A stretch of 64,000 nt of DNA from Holophagales bacterium (GTDB lineage: Bacteria; Acidobacteriota; Thermoanaerobaculia; UBA5066), in contig JADKBZ010000010.1 of assembly GCA_016714815.1 (NCBI GenBank), positions 124,001-188,000 on the forward strand, written 5' to 3'. Made by a program: the position numbers and the translations under genes. Of the stretch, positions 44,578 to 55,114 are shown piece after piece. The notes under the pieces are model-generated. The model ran no database searches and was not told the DNA's origin. It saw only the letters and a program-made list of their open reading frames with translations. Every line of letters begins with the position of its first letter. Within the stretch, counting starts at the first letter, position 1.

Positions 44578-45666
44578 ATGGACGTCCGCTACGGCGAGCT
44601 GCCCCTCGACCTCCTCCGCGCGCTCTTCACCTTCGAGGAGCTGAAGAGGCTCTTCCTCGACCTCGTCACCCGGCTCGGGGGGGACGTGGAGGAGGTGATG
44701 GAGACGATGCGGCGGCTGCAGGAGCGGGGGATCCTCGACCCGGCCCTCGACCTCGACGACTTCCTCTCCGCCCTCGAGGAGAAGGGGATCGTCGGCCCGG
44801 ACGGCAGCGGCGCCCTCGCCCTGGCGGCGAGCGGCGAGCGGCAGCTCCGGCGCGCCGCCTTCGAGGAGATCTTCTCGTCGCTTCAGAAGTCGGGGAATGG
44901 CCTCCACTCGCTCCCGCGGGCGGGCTCCGGCACCGAGCTCCTCGACGAGACGCGCCCCTGGGAATTCGGCGACGACCTCTCCCGCCTCGACGGCATCCGG
45001 ACCCTGACGAACGCCGCCCGGCGCGACCCCGAAACCCTCGCGCTCGCGCCGGAAGACTTCGAGGTCCACGAGGTGGAGCACGGCTCGGCCTGCGCCACCG
45101 CCATCGCCATCGACATCTCCCACTCGATGATCCTCTACGGCGAGGACCGCTTCACCCCCGCCAAGAAGGTGGCCCTCGCGCTGACCGAGCTGATCCTCTC
45201 GAAATACCCGAAAGACACGATCGACGTCGTCCTCTTCGGTGACGATGCCGTCCAGGTACCGATCGATTCGCTCTCGAAGGCCCAGGTCGGCCCGTTCCAC
45301 ACGAACACGAAGGCGGGGCTCGCCCTCTGCCGGGGCATCCTCCAGGGGCGCCGCTCGCGCAACCGGCAGCTCTTCCTCATCACCGACGGCAAGCCGTCGT
45401 GCATCCGCGAGAACGGCCAGCTCTACAAGAACCCGTTCGGCCTCGACCTGAAGATCGTCAACCGGACGCTCGACGAGGCGGAGCGCTGCCGGCGCGATGG
45501 AATCCAGCTGACGACCTTCATGCTCGCCACCGACCCGGGTCTCATGGACTTCGTCGACACGCTGACGAAGGTCGCCCGCGGGCGCGCCTACTACGCCACC
45601 GGCAGCGACCTCGCCTCGTTCGTCTTCCAGGACTACATAAGGAACCGCCGCAAGCTGTTCAGGTAG
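44578..45666 (+). CDS. Von Willebrand factor A domain protein
   Basis: The 362-residue protein has a helical N-terminal half and a VWA domain from about residue 175. Its MIDAS begins AIDISHSMILYGED, a DxSxS pattern. FHTNTKAGLALCRGIL supplies the conserved Thr and LFLITDGKPSC the acidic residue. It is soluble and has no signal. It probably pairs with the MoxR-like ATPase at 40486. Between the two lie minus-strand membrane genes, which suggests an insertion split an older MoxR-VWA unit. Confidence 0.85.
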   Translation: MDVRYGELPLDLLRALFTFEELKRLFLDLVTRLGGDVEEVMETMRRLQERGILDPALDLDDFLSALEEKGIVGPDGSGALALAASGERQLRRAAFEEIFSSLQKSGNGLHSLPRAGSGTELLDETRPWEFGDDLSRLDGIRTLTNAARRDPETLALAPEDFEVHEVEHGSACATAIAIDISHSMILYGEDRFTPAKKVALALTELILSKYPKDTIDVVLFGDDAVQVPIDSLSKAQVGPFHTNTKAGLALCRGILQGRRSRNRQLFLITDGKPSCIRENGQLYKNPFGLDLKIVNRTLDEAERCRRDGIQLTTFMLATDPGLMDFVDTLTKVARGRAYYATGSDLASFVFQDYIRNRRKLFR

Positions 45667-45671
45667 TGATT

Positions 45672-45714
45672 GCGGGGGAACCAGGGCCTGCCGGCCCGCC
45701 GCCGGTTCCCCCGC
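45672..45714. terminator. Hairpin between convergent VWA and MBL genes
   Basis: GCGGGGGAACC and GGTTCCCCCGC form a perfect 11-bp stem; the 21-base loop contains the smaller GGGCC/GGCCC stem. It lies six bases after the VWA stop and could end transcription from both sides. There is no clear U run. Confidence 0.5.
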
Positions 45715-45750
45715 ACCCCCTCCGAGCGGGCCAAGGACCTGCGATCGCCT

Positions 45751-46605
45751 TCACCCGCCCGGGAGAAACAGCACCGTCCGCGAGGCGAGGGAGGCGGGGA
45801 GCCGCCGGGCGATCGTCCGGCGCAGCTCGGCGGGCGTCCCGCGGAGCGTCAGGTGCGTCAGGACGAGCGCTTCGTTGGCGAAGAGCTCCGCCCGCTCGGC
45901 CACGTCGTCGACGTGCATGTGCCCGTAGTCGCGGGCGCGGGAGAGGTCCCCCTCCTCGACGAACGAGCACTCGAGCAGGAAGACCTTCGCCTCGAACGCC
46001 TCGCGCGGGGCGGTCTCGAAGATCCCCGCGCCGGTGTCGCCCGAGAAGGCGAAAAGGGGCCGCGGGCTCCGCTTCGTCACCTCCTCGCCCCCCAGGATCG
46101 CGGCGCGAATCTCCCCCTCCGGCCGGCCCTGCCACGCGGGGACGAGGCGGTGCCGCACCTCCGACGCGACGAACCCGACCGTCGGCACCCGGTGGTCGGC
46201 GCGGAAGGCCGAGACGGAGAGGTCCTTGCGGAGGTCGACCGCGTCTCCCGGGCCGAGCGGCTCGACCGTGACGTCGTAGACCACCCCCTCGAGCCCGCCG
46301 TGGAGGGCGAGGATCTGCCGCCACACCGGGACGGTCGCCGGGTCGGTGAAGACCCGCGCCTTCGGCTGGCGCAGGAGGCGCCGCTGCGAGGCCCAGTAGG
46401 CCAGGCCCCCCGCGTGGTCGAGATGGGCGTGGGAGAGGAAGAGGTTCGGGACGGGGACGACCTCCGCCGGGCTCCGGCCGACGTCGAAGGCGAGGTCGAG
46501 CGACGGGACGTGGAACCACGTCTCGCGCCCCGCGATGGAGACGCCCCGGAACGGGATTCCCGCCAGCGTCAGGGAAAGGGGCGCCCAGCGTTCGCGCTCG
46601 CTCAC
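45751..46605 (-). CDS. Metallo-beta-lactamase-fold hydrolase, RNase Z-like
   Basis: The 284-residue protein has the metal motif LSHAHLDHAGG (H59, H61, D63, H64), a later FSGDTGAGIF and an HMHVDD histidine. These fit the RNase Z (ElaC) side of the MBL fold. The PxKxRN loop of classical tRNase Z is not obvious. It may process RNA or hydrolyse a small phosphodiester. It stands alone, divergent from the MglA-like GTPase gene. Confidence 0.8.
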   Translation of the reverse strand: MSERERWAPLSLTLAGIPFRGVSIAGRETWFHVPSLDLAFDVGRSPAEVVPVPNLFLSHAHLDHAGGLAYWASQRRLLRQPKARVFTDPATVPVWRQILALHGGLEGVVYDVTVEPLGPGDAVDLRKDLSVSAFRADHRVPTVGFVASEVRHRLVPAWQGRPEGEIRAAILGGEEVTKRSPRPLFAFSGDTGAGIFETAPREAFEAKVFLLECSFVEEGDLSRARDYGHMHVDDVAERAELFANEALVLTHLTLRGTPAELRRTIARRLPASLASRTVLFLPGG

Positions 46606-46693
46606 CGCGTCAGGATACCGCCCGCGACGGCCGTACCGGTCGGCCTATACTGCCCTCAGAAGTCCGAGCCGAACTCACCGACCGGGGGCAACG

Positions 46694-48802
46694 ATGGTCC
46701 TCTTCAATCACTCGACCCGCGAGCTGACCGCGAAGATCGTCTACTACGGCCCCGGCCTGTGCGGGAAGACGACGAACCTCCGCCTCCTCCACGAGAAGCT
46801 CGACCAGGCGACGCTGGGCCGCCTCCTCTCGCTTTCGACGGCGCAGGACCGGACGATCTACTTCGACCTCCTCCCGGTCGAGCTCGGCAACGTCAAGGGC
46901 TACACGGTGAGGTTCCAGCTCTGCACGGTGCCGGGGCAGGTCTTCTACAACGAGACGCGCAAGCTCGTCCTCAAAGGGGCTGACGGCATCGTCTTCGTCG
47001 TCGACTCGCAGTGGTCGATGCTCTCGCACAACCTCGAGTCGTTCCAGAACCTGCGCGAGAACATGGCCGCGCTGGGGCAGAGCCTCGACGAAACCGCGGT
47101 CGTCATCCAGTACAACAAGCGCGACCTCCCGGGCGTCCTCTCCATCCAGGCGCTGCAGGAGTCGCTCGGGTTCCAGGAGTTCCCGTTCGTCGAGTCGATC
47201 GCGGCCGACGCCAAGGGGGTCGTCGAGACCTTCAAGCTCGTCTCGAAGATGACCTTCATCCACATCCTGAAACGGCTCCAGCGCTCTCCCGACGGCGAAC
47301 GGCTCGGCCCCGACTGGGTGGCGCCCACCCCCCAGAACTCGCAGTCGACGATGCGGATACCGCCCGTCAGCGCCCAGTTGCTCGCCCTGACGAGCACCTT
47401 CGGCGCGCCACCGGCCCCTCCCACGGAGTCGCCCTTCGAGACGACCGGCTCCTGGCCCGGCCTCGCGAAGGGGGAGGTCTTCGGCGAAGCGACGATTCCA
47501 CCCTTTGCGGTCCCGCCGCCGGTGGAGCCGGTGGCGCCGGCAGCGCCGGTGGTCGAGCCAATCGCCGAGGCGGTCGTCGAACCGGCCGCCGAGCCGATCG
47601 CCGAGCCGGTCGTCGAGCCAATCGCCGAGGCGAGTATCGAACCGGTCGTCGAACCGGTCGTCGAAACGCCCGTCGAGGCGGTCATCGAACCGGTCGTCGA
47701 GCCGATTTTCGAAACGCCCGTCGAGTCCCCGGTCGAGCCTCCGGTGGAACCCCCGTTCGAGCCGGAAGCGCCCGTGCCGCCGGACGAGGACGACACGTTC
47801 ACCGAACCGCCGCCGGCTCCCCTGGTGGAACCCGAGCCCGAGCCGCTTCCGGAGCTGGCCTTCGAACCGGTCGCCGAGCCCGAACCCGAGCCTGCACCGG
47901 AGCCCAAACCGGAACCCGAACCAGAGCCCGCACCAGAGCCCAAACCGGAGCCGGAACCCGAGCCGGTACCGGAGCCCGAACCGGTACCGGAACCCGAGCC
48001 CGAACCCGCTCCGGCGGCGGAGTCCGGGGGAATCGGCTCCCAGCGGGAAGCCGGCCTCGAGCGTGCCACCTTCCTGCACGACGTCGGCCTCGGTGCCGGG
48101 CCGGTGGCGGCCCCCGGGCTCGAGCCGCCGCCCCCACCGCCACCCGCCCCCGAGCCTCCGCCTCCGCCGCCCGCCGCGGCCGTCTGGGCCGAGGCCTTCG
48201 CGGGGCTCGCTTCCCGTCTCGACGAGATGGCCCGCCTCCGCGCCGAAGAGTCCGCCCGGTTCGAAGCCCTTGCCCGGGAGACCCGGGAGGCCGTCGAAGC
48301 GGTTCCGGTGACGATGAAGGAGGCGCTCGGCGCGCTCGCCCCGGCGGCCGCCGTCGCGGCCCTGCGCGAGGCGCTGGAGGAGCACACCGCCGAGGTGAGG
48401 CCGAAGCTCCTCGGTCTCGTCGACGAGGCCGCCCGCCAGCGGGAGTCCCTGCACGAGCGCGAGAAGGAGCGGGACGACGCCGACCGCGACGCGGCCCGCA
48501 GGCAGCGGGAGGAGATTCGGGGGGACGTGGAACGGGCCACCGTCGCCGTGCGCGAGGTCGTGGAGGCGCTCGAAGGGCGGATCGTCGAGCTGCGCACGTC
48601 GCTCGAGCCGCGGCTCGCCTCGCTCGAGGCCGCCCTCGCGAGGCTCGAGTCCTCGGACCGGCTGGAAGAGCTTCAGCGGGAGACGTTCGAGGTGAAGCGA
48701 CTCGTGGAGATGAAGCTCGACGAGGCCGGCGGGCAGAGCAGGCGCCTCGGCACCTTCCTGCGGCGCGCTCTCGAAGAGCTCGACCCCCCGAACAAGGGCT
48801 GA
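46694..48802 (+). CDS. MglA-like small GTPase with long proline/glutamate repeat tail
   Basis: The 702-residue protein begins with a Ras-like domain (1-200) of the MglA family: IVYYGPGLCGKTTNLRLLH is G1, VPGQVFYNETRK near 80-91 is G3, and IQYNKRDLPG is G4. A 190-residue tract (about 265-450) is built of P-V-V-E-P and E-P-E-P units. A proline run and a C-terminal coiled coil (about 490-700, rich in Arg and Glu) follow. MglA-type GTPases set cell polarity. No mglB is nearby. The tail may be a spacer that positions the GTPase. Confidence 0.85.
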   Translation: MVLFNHSTRELTAKIVYYGPGLCGKTTNLRLLHEKLDQATLGRLLSLSTAQDRTIYFDLLPVELGNVKGYTVRFQLCTVPGQVFYNETRKLVLKGADGIVFVVDSQWSMLSHNLESFQNLRENMAALGQSLDETAVVIQYNKRDLPGVLSIQALQESLGFQEFPFVESIAADAKGVVETFKLVSKMTFIHILKRLQRSPDGERLGPDWVAPTPQNSQSTMRIPPVSAQLLALTSTFGAPPAPPTESPFETTGSWPGLAKGEVFGEATIPPFAVPPPVEPVAPAAPVVEPIAEAVVEPAAEPIAEPVVEPIAEASIEPVVEPVVETPVEAVIEPVVEPIFETPVESPVEPPVEPPFEPEAPVPPDEDDTFTEPPPAPLVEPEPEPLPELAFEPVAEPEPEPAPEPKPEPEPEPAPEPKPEPEPEPVPEPEPVPEPEPEPAPAAESGGIGSQREAGLERATFLHDVGLGAGPVAAPGLEPPPPPPPAPEPPPPPPAAAVWAEAFAGLASRLDEMARLRAEESARFEALARETREAVEAVPVTMKEALGALAPAAAVAALREALEEHTAEVRPKLLGLVDEAARQRESLHEREKERDDADRDAARRQREEIRGDVERATVAVREVVEALEGRIVELRTSLEPRLASLEAALARLESSDRLEELQRETFEVKRLVEMKLDEAGGQSRRLGTFLRRALEELDPPNKG

Positions 48803-48814
48803 CGCCCCGGCGCT

Positions 48815-49189
48815 TCAGCCCTGCAGGTTGGCCTGGAACTGCGCCGAGGTCGGGCCGCGACGGCCGAGCCACGCGGCGAGACGTTCCTCGTCCCCCGGCT
48901 TCTCCCAGAGGAACTCGGCGCCCGCCTGGTAGCCGAGGACCATCCCTCCGCCCGGCTTCGGGACGGACGTGGCGATGCAACGGGTGATCCGGATCGAGAC
49001 GGAGAGGTCGAAGCCCCCCAGGTCGGCGTGGAACGCGTAGGTCGACCCGGGACGGACCGCGCCCGAGAGCCGGAACCGGGCCCCGTCCCTCGAGAGGTCC
49101 TCCACGTGGACCTGGATCGTCGACCGGATGACGCCGCCGGCTCCTTCCGGAGCCCGGACCCTGGGAGAACGTCGTCTTTCCGAAACCAC
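48815..49189 (-). CDS. PilZ-domain protein
   Basis: GTG 49189 with GGAGG five bases upstream starts a 124-residue product. It opens SERRRSPRVRAPEG, giving the RxxxR c-di-GMP contact, and later has HVEDLSRDGARFRLSG, the D/NxSxxG motif. The protein is a single PilZ domain and probably reports c-di-GMP levels. It converges with the MglA-like gene and lies upstream of no other gene on its strand but follows era. Confidence 0.85.
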   Translation of the reverse strand: MVSERRRSPRVRAPEGAGGVIRSTIQVHVEDLSRDGARFRLSGAVRPGSTYAFHADLGGFDLSVSIRITRCIATSVPKPGGGMVLGYQAGAEFLWEKPGDEERLAAWLGRRGPTSAQFQANLQG

Positions 49190-49254
49190 GGCTTCCTCCG
49201 TTTCGGGAACGATCGGACGAACCCTATCGCCCGTCAAGCCATTACGTACGAGCG

Positions 49255-50139
49255 TCAGCTCGACAAGGTTCCGAGAAAACGGGGGTCCTCCCGCCAGCCG
49301 GGCCGCGCGACGACGTGCAGGTCGAGGAAGAAGCGCTTGCCGAACGTCTTCTCGATCTCGATCCGGGCCGCCGTCCCCGCGTCGCGGATGAGCTGGCCGC
49401 CGAGCCCGATGACGATCCGCTTGTGGTTCTCCTTGTCGACGACGAGCGTCGCCGTCACGAGCGTCAGGTTCTTCACCTCGTCGACCTTCCACTCCTCCAC
49501 GACGACGCCGAGGCCGTAGGGGATCTCCTCGCGGGTCCTCTCGAGGAACTTCTCGCGGATGAGCTCGGCGACGCGCGTCTTCTCGTCGGACATCGTCACG
49601 GTGTCGGCCGGGTAGAGATCCTCCTGCTCGGGGAGGTACTTCAGGATCAGCTCCGGCAGCCCGGCGAGGCCGTCGCCCGAGAGGGCCGAGACCGGGACGA
49701 TCTCCTGGAAGAGGCCGGTCGCCTGCAGCGCCGCCATCCTGGGGAGAAGCTTGGGCTTGGCGACGAGGTCGACCTTGTTCAGGATGCAGATCCGCGGCGA
49801 GCTGGCCTTGCCCACCAGCTCGAGGGCGTGGCGGTCGCCCGCCCCTTCCCGGTCGGCGGCGTCGATGACGAGGACGACGAGGTCGACGTCGAGGATCGCC
49901 TCCATCGCCTCGTCGAGCATCCCCCGGTTGAGCCGGTGGAGCGGCCGGTGGAGTCCCGGCGTGTCGACGAAGACGATCTGGCCGTCGGGCCGGTTGAGCA
50001 TCCCCAGCACGCGGCGCCGCGTCGTCTGCGGCTTGTCGGAGACGATGGCGACCTTCGTCCCGACGAGGGCGTTGACGAGGGTCGACTTCCCCGCGTTCGG
50101 CCTCCCGGCGACCGCGACGGTCCCGGCGCGGCGGCTCAC
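49255..50139 (-). CDS. era: GTPase Era
   Basis: The 294-residue protein matches Era in length and order. G1 is GRPNAGKSTL, G2 lies in SDKPQTTRRRVLG, G3 is VDTPGLHRP, G4 is LNKVDLVAK, and the C-terminal KH domain has TRVAELIREKFLERTREEIP and IVIGLGGQLIRDAG. Era matures 16S rRNA and helps 30S assembly. Its ATG overlaps the end of the CorC-like gene by four bases, part of the conserved phoH-ybeY-corC-era order. Confidence 0.97.
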   Translation of the reverse strand: MSRRAGTVAVAGRPNAGKSTLVNALVGTKVAIVSDKPQTTRRRVLGMLNRPDGQIVFVDTPGLHRPLHRLNRGMLDEAMEAILDVDLVVLVIDAADREGAGDRHALELVGKASSPRICILNKVDLVAKPKLLPRMAALQATGLFQEIVPVSALSGDGLAGLPELILKYLPEQEDLYPADTVTMSDEKTRVAELIREKFLERTREEIPYGLGVVVEEWKVDEVKNLTLVTATLVVDKENHKRIVIGLGGQLIRDAGTAARIEIEKTFGKRFFLDLHVVARPGWREDPRFLGTLSS

Positions 50140-51408
50140 GCGACCCCCACGGGACGCATCACCTTCACCCGGTGGACGCGCTTGCGGTCGGCGTCCTCCA
50201 CGACGAACCGGAGCCCGCCGTCCTCGACCTCCTCACCGGGCCGCGGGATGTGCCCGAGGCGCGCCGAGAGGAGACCGGCGACCGTGTCGTAGTCGCCCGG
50301 TTCGAGGTCGGCGTCGAAGAGCTGGGCGATCTCCGACACGCGAACCCGGCCGGCCACGGTGAACGCCCCTTCGGCCAGCGGGATGACGGGGTCGATGGAG
50401 TCTTCGTGCTCGTCGGCGATCTCTCCCACAAGTTCCTCCAGAAGGTCTTCCAGCGTGACGACGCCCGCGACCGCCCCCCACTCGTCGACGACGATCGCCA
50501 GGTGCTGGCGGCGGCGGCGAAAGTCGGAGAGGAGCGTCGTGATCGTCTGGGTTTCGGGGGCGAACAGGACCGGCCGGGCCAGCGCGCGCGTTCGGGGGCG
50601 GAACGGGAGTCCGGAGAGCCGCGAAGACGTCCTTCACGTGAACGACGCCGATCGGCTTCTCCACGCCCCCCTCGACGAGCGGAATCCGGGTGTACTTCGT
50701 CTTCTCGAAGAGGTCGGCGATCTTCTCGAACGGCAGGTCCGCCTCGGCGACGACCATGTCGGGGCGGGAGGTCATCACCTCGCGCACCGTCCGGTCGCCG
50801 AAGTCGACGGCCCGCGAGACGAGCTCCTCCTCGTGCTTCTCGAGAATCCCTTCCTCGCGCGCCATGTCGAGGAGAGCCCTCACGTCGGCGTCCTTCTCCG
50901 CCTCCTTCTCGGCCGCCGAGACCGGCTCGTCGTCCCCGTCGTCCTCGACGGGCGTCACGAGGCGCGAGAGGAGCGGGTAGAGCGGCGTGGCGAAGAGGAG
51001 GACGACGGGAATGAGCCACGAAAAGTCGACGAGGAGGTCTTCGGCGCCGCGGCGCGCCACGGTGCGGATGACGACGGTTTCGATGACGATCCAGCCGAGG
51101 AGGATCGACACGGCCGAGATGAGGTACGGCTCGGGCACCACGAGCCCGGCGAGCCCCGTGCCGAGCGAGAGGAGCCCGGCGAGGACACAGCCCTGCGCGG
51201 TGAGCCTCACGGCGACGCGCGAAATGAGGACGTTGTCGGGCGCGAGGAGCCTGCCGAACTTCCCCTCCTGCCCTTCGAGAAGCGACTTCCTCCGGATGGA
51301 GGAGAGGCTCTCGAGAGCCTGCGCGAAGGCGGAGAGAAGCGCGTAGAGAAGGACGAACGCGAAGGAGAAGAAGAAGGCGAGGCCCGTCCCGGCAGCGAAG
51401 CTCGTCAT
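50136..51408 (-). CDS. CorC/HlyC-like CBS and CNNM transporter protein, frameshifted near 50610
   Basis: From ATG 51408 the frame gives four hydrophobic helices (CNNM/DUF21 part), then EGILEKHEEELVSRAVDFGD, TVREVMTSRPDMVVAEADLP and the first CBS repeat. At VFAALRT (about 50605-50625) the frame breaks. The second CBS and CorC_HlyC domain continues in another frame as VLFAPETQTITTLLSDFRRR, VVDEWGAVAGVVTLEDLLEE and a transporter-associated domain. One base appears missing or extra. CorC proteins are magnesium/cobalt efflux factors. The ATGA overlap with ybeY and the neighbour era support the identity. Confidence 0.8.
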
Positions 51409-51917
51409 GCCTCGTCCCCGGGAACGCCGTCGGGGCCCGGCCCGAAGACCTTCCTCACGAGCCGCGACTGGAGGCGGAACATCTCCCCCTCGTCCGTCTC
51501 GTGGTCGTGGCCGAGGAGGTGGAGGACCCCGTGCGCCAGGAGGAGCTTCACCTCGCGGTCGAGCGAGTGCCCGCGCCGGGCGGCCTGCCGCGCGGCGTAC
51601 GGCACGTCGACGGCGACGTCGCCGAGGAACGCCGGGTCCCCCGCCGGGAACGAGAGGACGTCGGTAGGGCGGTCGATCTTCCGGAACTCCCGGTTCAGGC
51701 GCCGCATCCGCGCGTCGCCGCAGAGGAGGACGGAGACCGTGGCCCGGCCGCGCGGGGCGGCCGCGGCGAGGATCGCCTCGGTCCACGCCGCCACCCGGCG
51801 CTCCGAGGGGCCCGTCCTTACCGCCGAGGTGACCTCGGCTCGGGGCGCTACGCGCGGGGCTCTGGGCGCGGGGCTCGAGACGCGGGACGCGCGCCGTTCT
51901 GGAGGGTCGTGGGCCAC
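51405..51917 (-). CDS. ybeY: Endoribonuclease YbeY
   Basis: The 170-residue protein carries the zinc motif HGVLHLLGHDH (H129, H133, H139) and the upstream FRKIDRPTDVLSFP. The family matures the 3' end of 16S rRNA and supports 70S quality control. The first 30 residues are low-complexity and may be disordered or reflect a later start. It lies between phoH and corC, the common order. Confidence 0.92.
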   Translation of the reverse strand: MAHDPPERRASRVSSPAPRAPRVAPRAEVTSAVRTGPSERRVAAWTEAILAAAAPRGRATVSVLLCGDARMRRLNREFRKIDRPTDVLSFPAGDPAFLGDVAVDVPYAARQAARRGHSLDREVKLLLAHGVLHLLGHDHETDEGEMFRLQSRLVRKVFGPGPDGVPGDEA

Positions 51918-51924
51918 GGCCGGC

Positions 51925-52932
<1,008 letters not shown>

Positions 52933-53011
52933 AGCGCAGTCTCCTCGCCGAAAGCATAGCGGCGGGCCGGAGGGCGGGTCAAATTGCCGGGAAGCCCCAT
53001 AAGATCCGCCG

Positions 53012-54529
53012 GTGTTTCGCCTCTACACCGTCGTCTTCCTCTCGGGAGCCGCGCTCATGGGCCTCGAGATCGCCGGGAGCCGGATCATGGCCCCCGTCTT
53101 CGGCACCTCGATCTTCGTCTGGGGCGCCCTGATCACGACGTTCCTCGTCTCGCTCTCGACCGGCTACGCCCTCGGCGGAAAGCTCGCGGACCGCCGGCCC
53201 AGCCACGCCCTCCTCGGCAGCATCCTCGTCGCGGCCGGCTTCGCCCTCTGGCTCCTCCTCGCCCGCCCGGCGCCCCTCCTCGCCCTCTGCGCCGCCGCGC
53301 CCTTCCCGGAGCGCTTCCAGGCGCTCCTGGCGGCGCTCCTCCTCTTCGCACTCCCGAGCGTCCTCATGGGGACCATCTCCCCCTTCGCCACCCGCCTGGC
53401 GGCCCGCGACGTCGGGTCGATAGGGCGGACCGCCGGCTCCCTCGCCGCCATCTCCACCGCCGGCTCCATCGTCGGCACCTTCGCGATGGCCTTCCTCCTC
53501 ATCCCCGCCTTCCCCATCGAGCCGATCCTCTTCGGCCTCGGCGCCGTTCTCGTGCTCGCCGGTGCCTTCGCCGCGCGCGAGCGGCTCGGGCTCCGCCTCG
53601 CCGTCGCCGCGGGAGGGCTCCTGGCGGCCTCCGGCGTCTTCGTCTTCCGCCCCGAGACGGTCGCCTCGCCGCTCCCCGGCGGCACCGTCGTCTTCCGGAA
53701 GGAGACGGCCTACCACCGGCTCCTCGTCGTCGACGTCGGCCCCCGACGCGCCCTCTACTTCAACAATTTCGCGCAGGGAATGGTCGACCGGGCCTCGGGC
53801 CGGATCCCCGACTTCCTCTACCCCAACGGCCTCGCGGCAGCCCTCCTCTGGCGGAAGGAGCTCCCGAAGAACGTCTTCGTCATCGGCCTCGGGGCCGGGA
53901 TGATTCCGCGCTACTTCTCGGAGAAGGCGCCCCAGATCGCGACGACCTCGGTCGAGATCGACCCCGAGGTCGTCCGGGTCGCCGAGAAGTACTTCGATTT
54001 CCGGCCCGACGCCAACGACCGCGTCCTCGTCGGCGACGGCCGTTCCCTCCTCGTGCGCGAGAAGGGCCCGTGGGACGCCATCTTCCTCGACGCCTTCTTC
54101 TCCGACAGCGTCCCGTTCCACCTGACGACCCTCGAGTTCTTCGAGCTCTGCCGCGACCGCCTCGCCCCCGGCGGCATCTTCGCGGGAAACCTCGCCGGCC
54201 TCACGATGGGCCACGACCAGCGTCTCTTCTGGGCCGTCGTCCGCTCCGCCCAGCGGGTCTTCCCCAACGTCGCCATCCTCTCGCCCGAGCTCTCGAGCGG
54301 CGAGAAGACGTTCTCGGGAAGCGCCATCCTCGTCGCCTCGATGTCGACCGACCGCCTCTCGAAGGAGCGCGTCTTCGCCGAGGGAGACCGCGTGGCGAAG
54401 GCCTTCGGCAACCCCGCCATCGCCGCCTGGGCGCGGACGTTCTACGACGGCGAGCTCCGGACCGAGGGGGTGCCGATGCTCACCGACTCGTACTCGCCGA
54501 CGGAGGCGATGCAGCACCTGGGGCGGTAG
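53012..54529 (+). CDS. Fused MFS-type membrane and spermidine-synthase-like protein
   Basis: The 505-residue protein starts at GTG 53012 and has about seven hydrophobic helices in residues 1-215 (LSGAALMGLEIAGSRIMAPV, FLVSLSTGYALGGKLADRRP). A soluble spermidine-synthase-like domain follows with VFVIGLGAGMIPR (SAM-like binding), VEIDPEVVRVAEKYFDF and IFLDAFFSDS. The family is not a true polyamine synthase by this domain alone. Its substrate is unknown. It is divergent from phoH. Confidence 0.88.
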   Translation: MFRLYTVVFLSGAALMGLEIAGSRIMAPVFGTSIFVWGALITTFLVSLSTGYALGGKLADRRPSHALLGSILVAAGFALWLLLARPAPLLALCAAAPFPERFQALLAALLLFALPSVLMGTISPFATRLAARDVGSIGRTAGSLAAISTAGSIVGTFAMAFLLIPAFPIEPILFGLGAVLVLAGAFAARERLGLRLAVAAGGLLAASGVFVFRPETVASPLPGGTVVFRKETAYHRLLVVDVGPRRALYFNNFAQGMVDRASGRIPDFLYPNGLAAALLWRKELPKNVFVIGLGAGMIPRYFSEKAPQIATTSVEIDPEVVRVAEKYFDFRPDANDRVLVGDGRSLLVREKGPWDAIFLDAFFSDSVPFHLTTLEFFELCRDRLAPGGIFAGNLAGLTMGHDQRLFWAVVRSAQRVFPNVAILSPELSSGEKTFSGSAILVASMSTDRLSKERVFAEGDRVAKAFGNPAIAAWARTFYDGELRTEGVPMLTDSYSPTEAMQHLGR

Positions 54530-54535
54530 AAAGGG

Positions 54536-54673
54536 TCAACCCAGGTCGAGAGCCGCCATCAGCCCGGCGGACAGACGGCCGGCATCCGTCGGCGAAAGGG
54601 AGCCGATCTTCCGGGCCAGCTTCGACCGGTCCAGCGTCGTCACCTGGTGGCAGAGGGCAACATTCGCCTTCCC
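54536..54673 (-). pseudogene. C-terminal remnant of a MazF/PemK-type toxin
   Basis: Directly after the antitoxin's stop, the same frame reads ANVALCHQVTTLDRSKL, KIGSLSPTDAGRLSAGLMAA and then a stop. This matches the last strand and helix of MazF-like toxins. The N-terminal two thirds are absent, so the toxin gene has been deleted to a stub beside its antitoxin. Confidence 0.6.
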
Positions 54674-54943
54674 TCACCTTCGTCCCGTGACCGCCTTCAT
54701 CTCGGCTTCGGCCGCCGCCTCGAGCTCGGAATCCAGGTCTGCGCCCGTCCCACCCATCTCGAGGGCGTAGCCGGCGATCTCGTCCCGGAGCCGGTTCGAC
54801 TTCTGGTCGTCGAGCCACCCCTCGACGGCCTCCCCGACGAGCGTCGTCGCAGGAATCCCCCTCGCCTCCGCCTCCTCGCGGAGGGCGTCGTAGGTCTCCG
54901 GGGGAAGCGGCACGTGGAAGTTCCTCCGGGCCACCGTTGGCAT
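54674..54943 (-). CDS. RHH antitoxin of a decayed MazEF-like pair
   Basis: The 89-residue protein starts MPTVARRNFHVPLPPETYDA and continues LREEAEARGIPATTLVGEAV, an RHH DNA-binding segment, followed by DDQKSNRLRDEIAGYALEMG. The promoter-proximal repeat at 54943-54958 overlaps its ATG, which fits autoregulation. Its toxin partner survives only as a fragment downstream. Confidence 0.75.
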   Translation of the reverse strand: MPTVARRNFHVPLPPETYDALREEAEARGIPATTLVGEAVEGWLDDQKSNRLRDEIAGYALEMGGTGADLDSELEAAAEAEMKAVTGRR

Positions 54944-54958
54944 GGCACAAATATGCCA
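54943..54958 (-). promoter_or_regulatory. Inverted repeat overlapping the antitoxin start
   Basis: TGGCA and TGCCA pair across six AT-rich bases (CAAATA). The site covers the first base of the antitoxin ATG and the likely -10 region. It is a good candidate operator. Confidence 0.5.
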
Positions 54959-55114
54959 CGCCGCAATGGCAACGTTCTCCTGGTGCTGCCGGCTGGCGGG
55001 GAGGAGGACACGGCTCGGGGAGTACGACAGAACTGGGCTGCGGGATCCGGGTACCCGCCTGCGGGAAGTCCCCCGATTCCTGAATCCCTCGCTATCCTGG
55101 CACAGGGGGAGCAG

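Noticed and set aside
46694..48802. CRISPR or other DNA repeat array in the repetitive GTPase tail
   Set aside because: The periodicity follows Pro/Glu/Val codons in one frame, so it is a protein repeat. No spacer structure exists.
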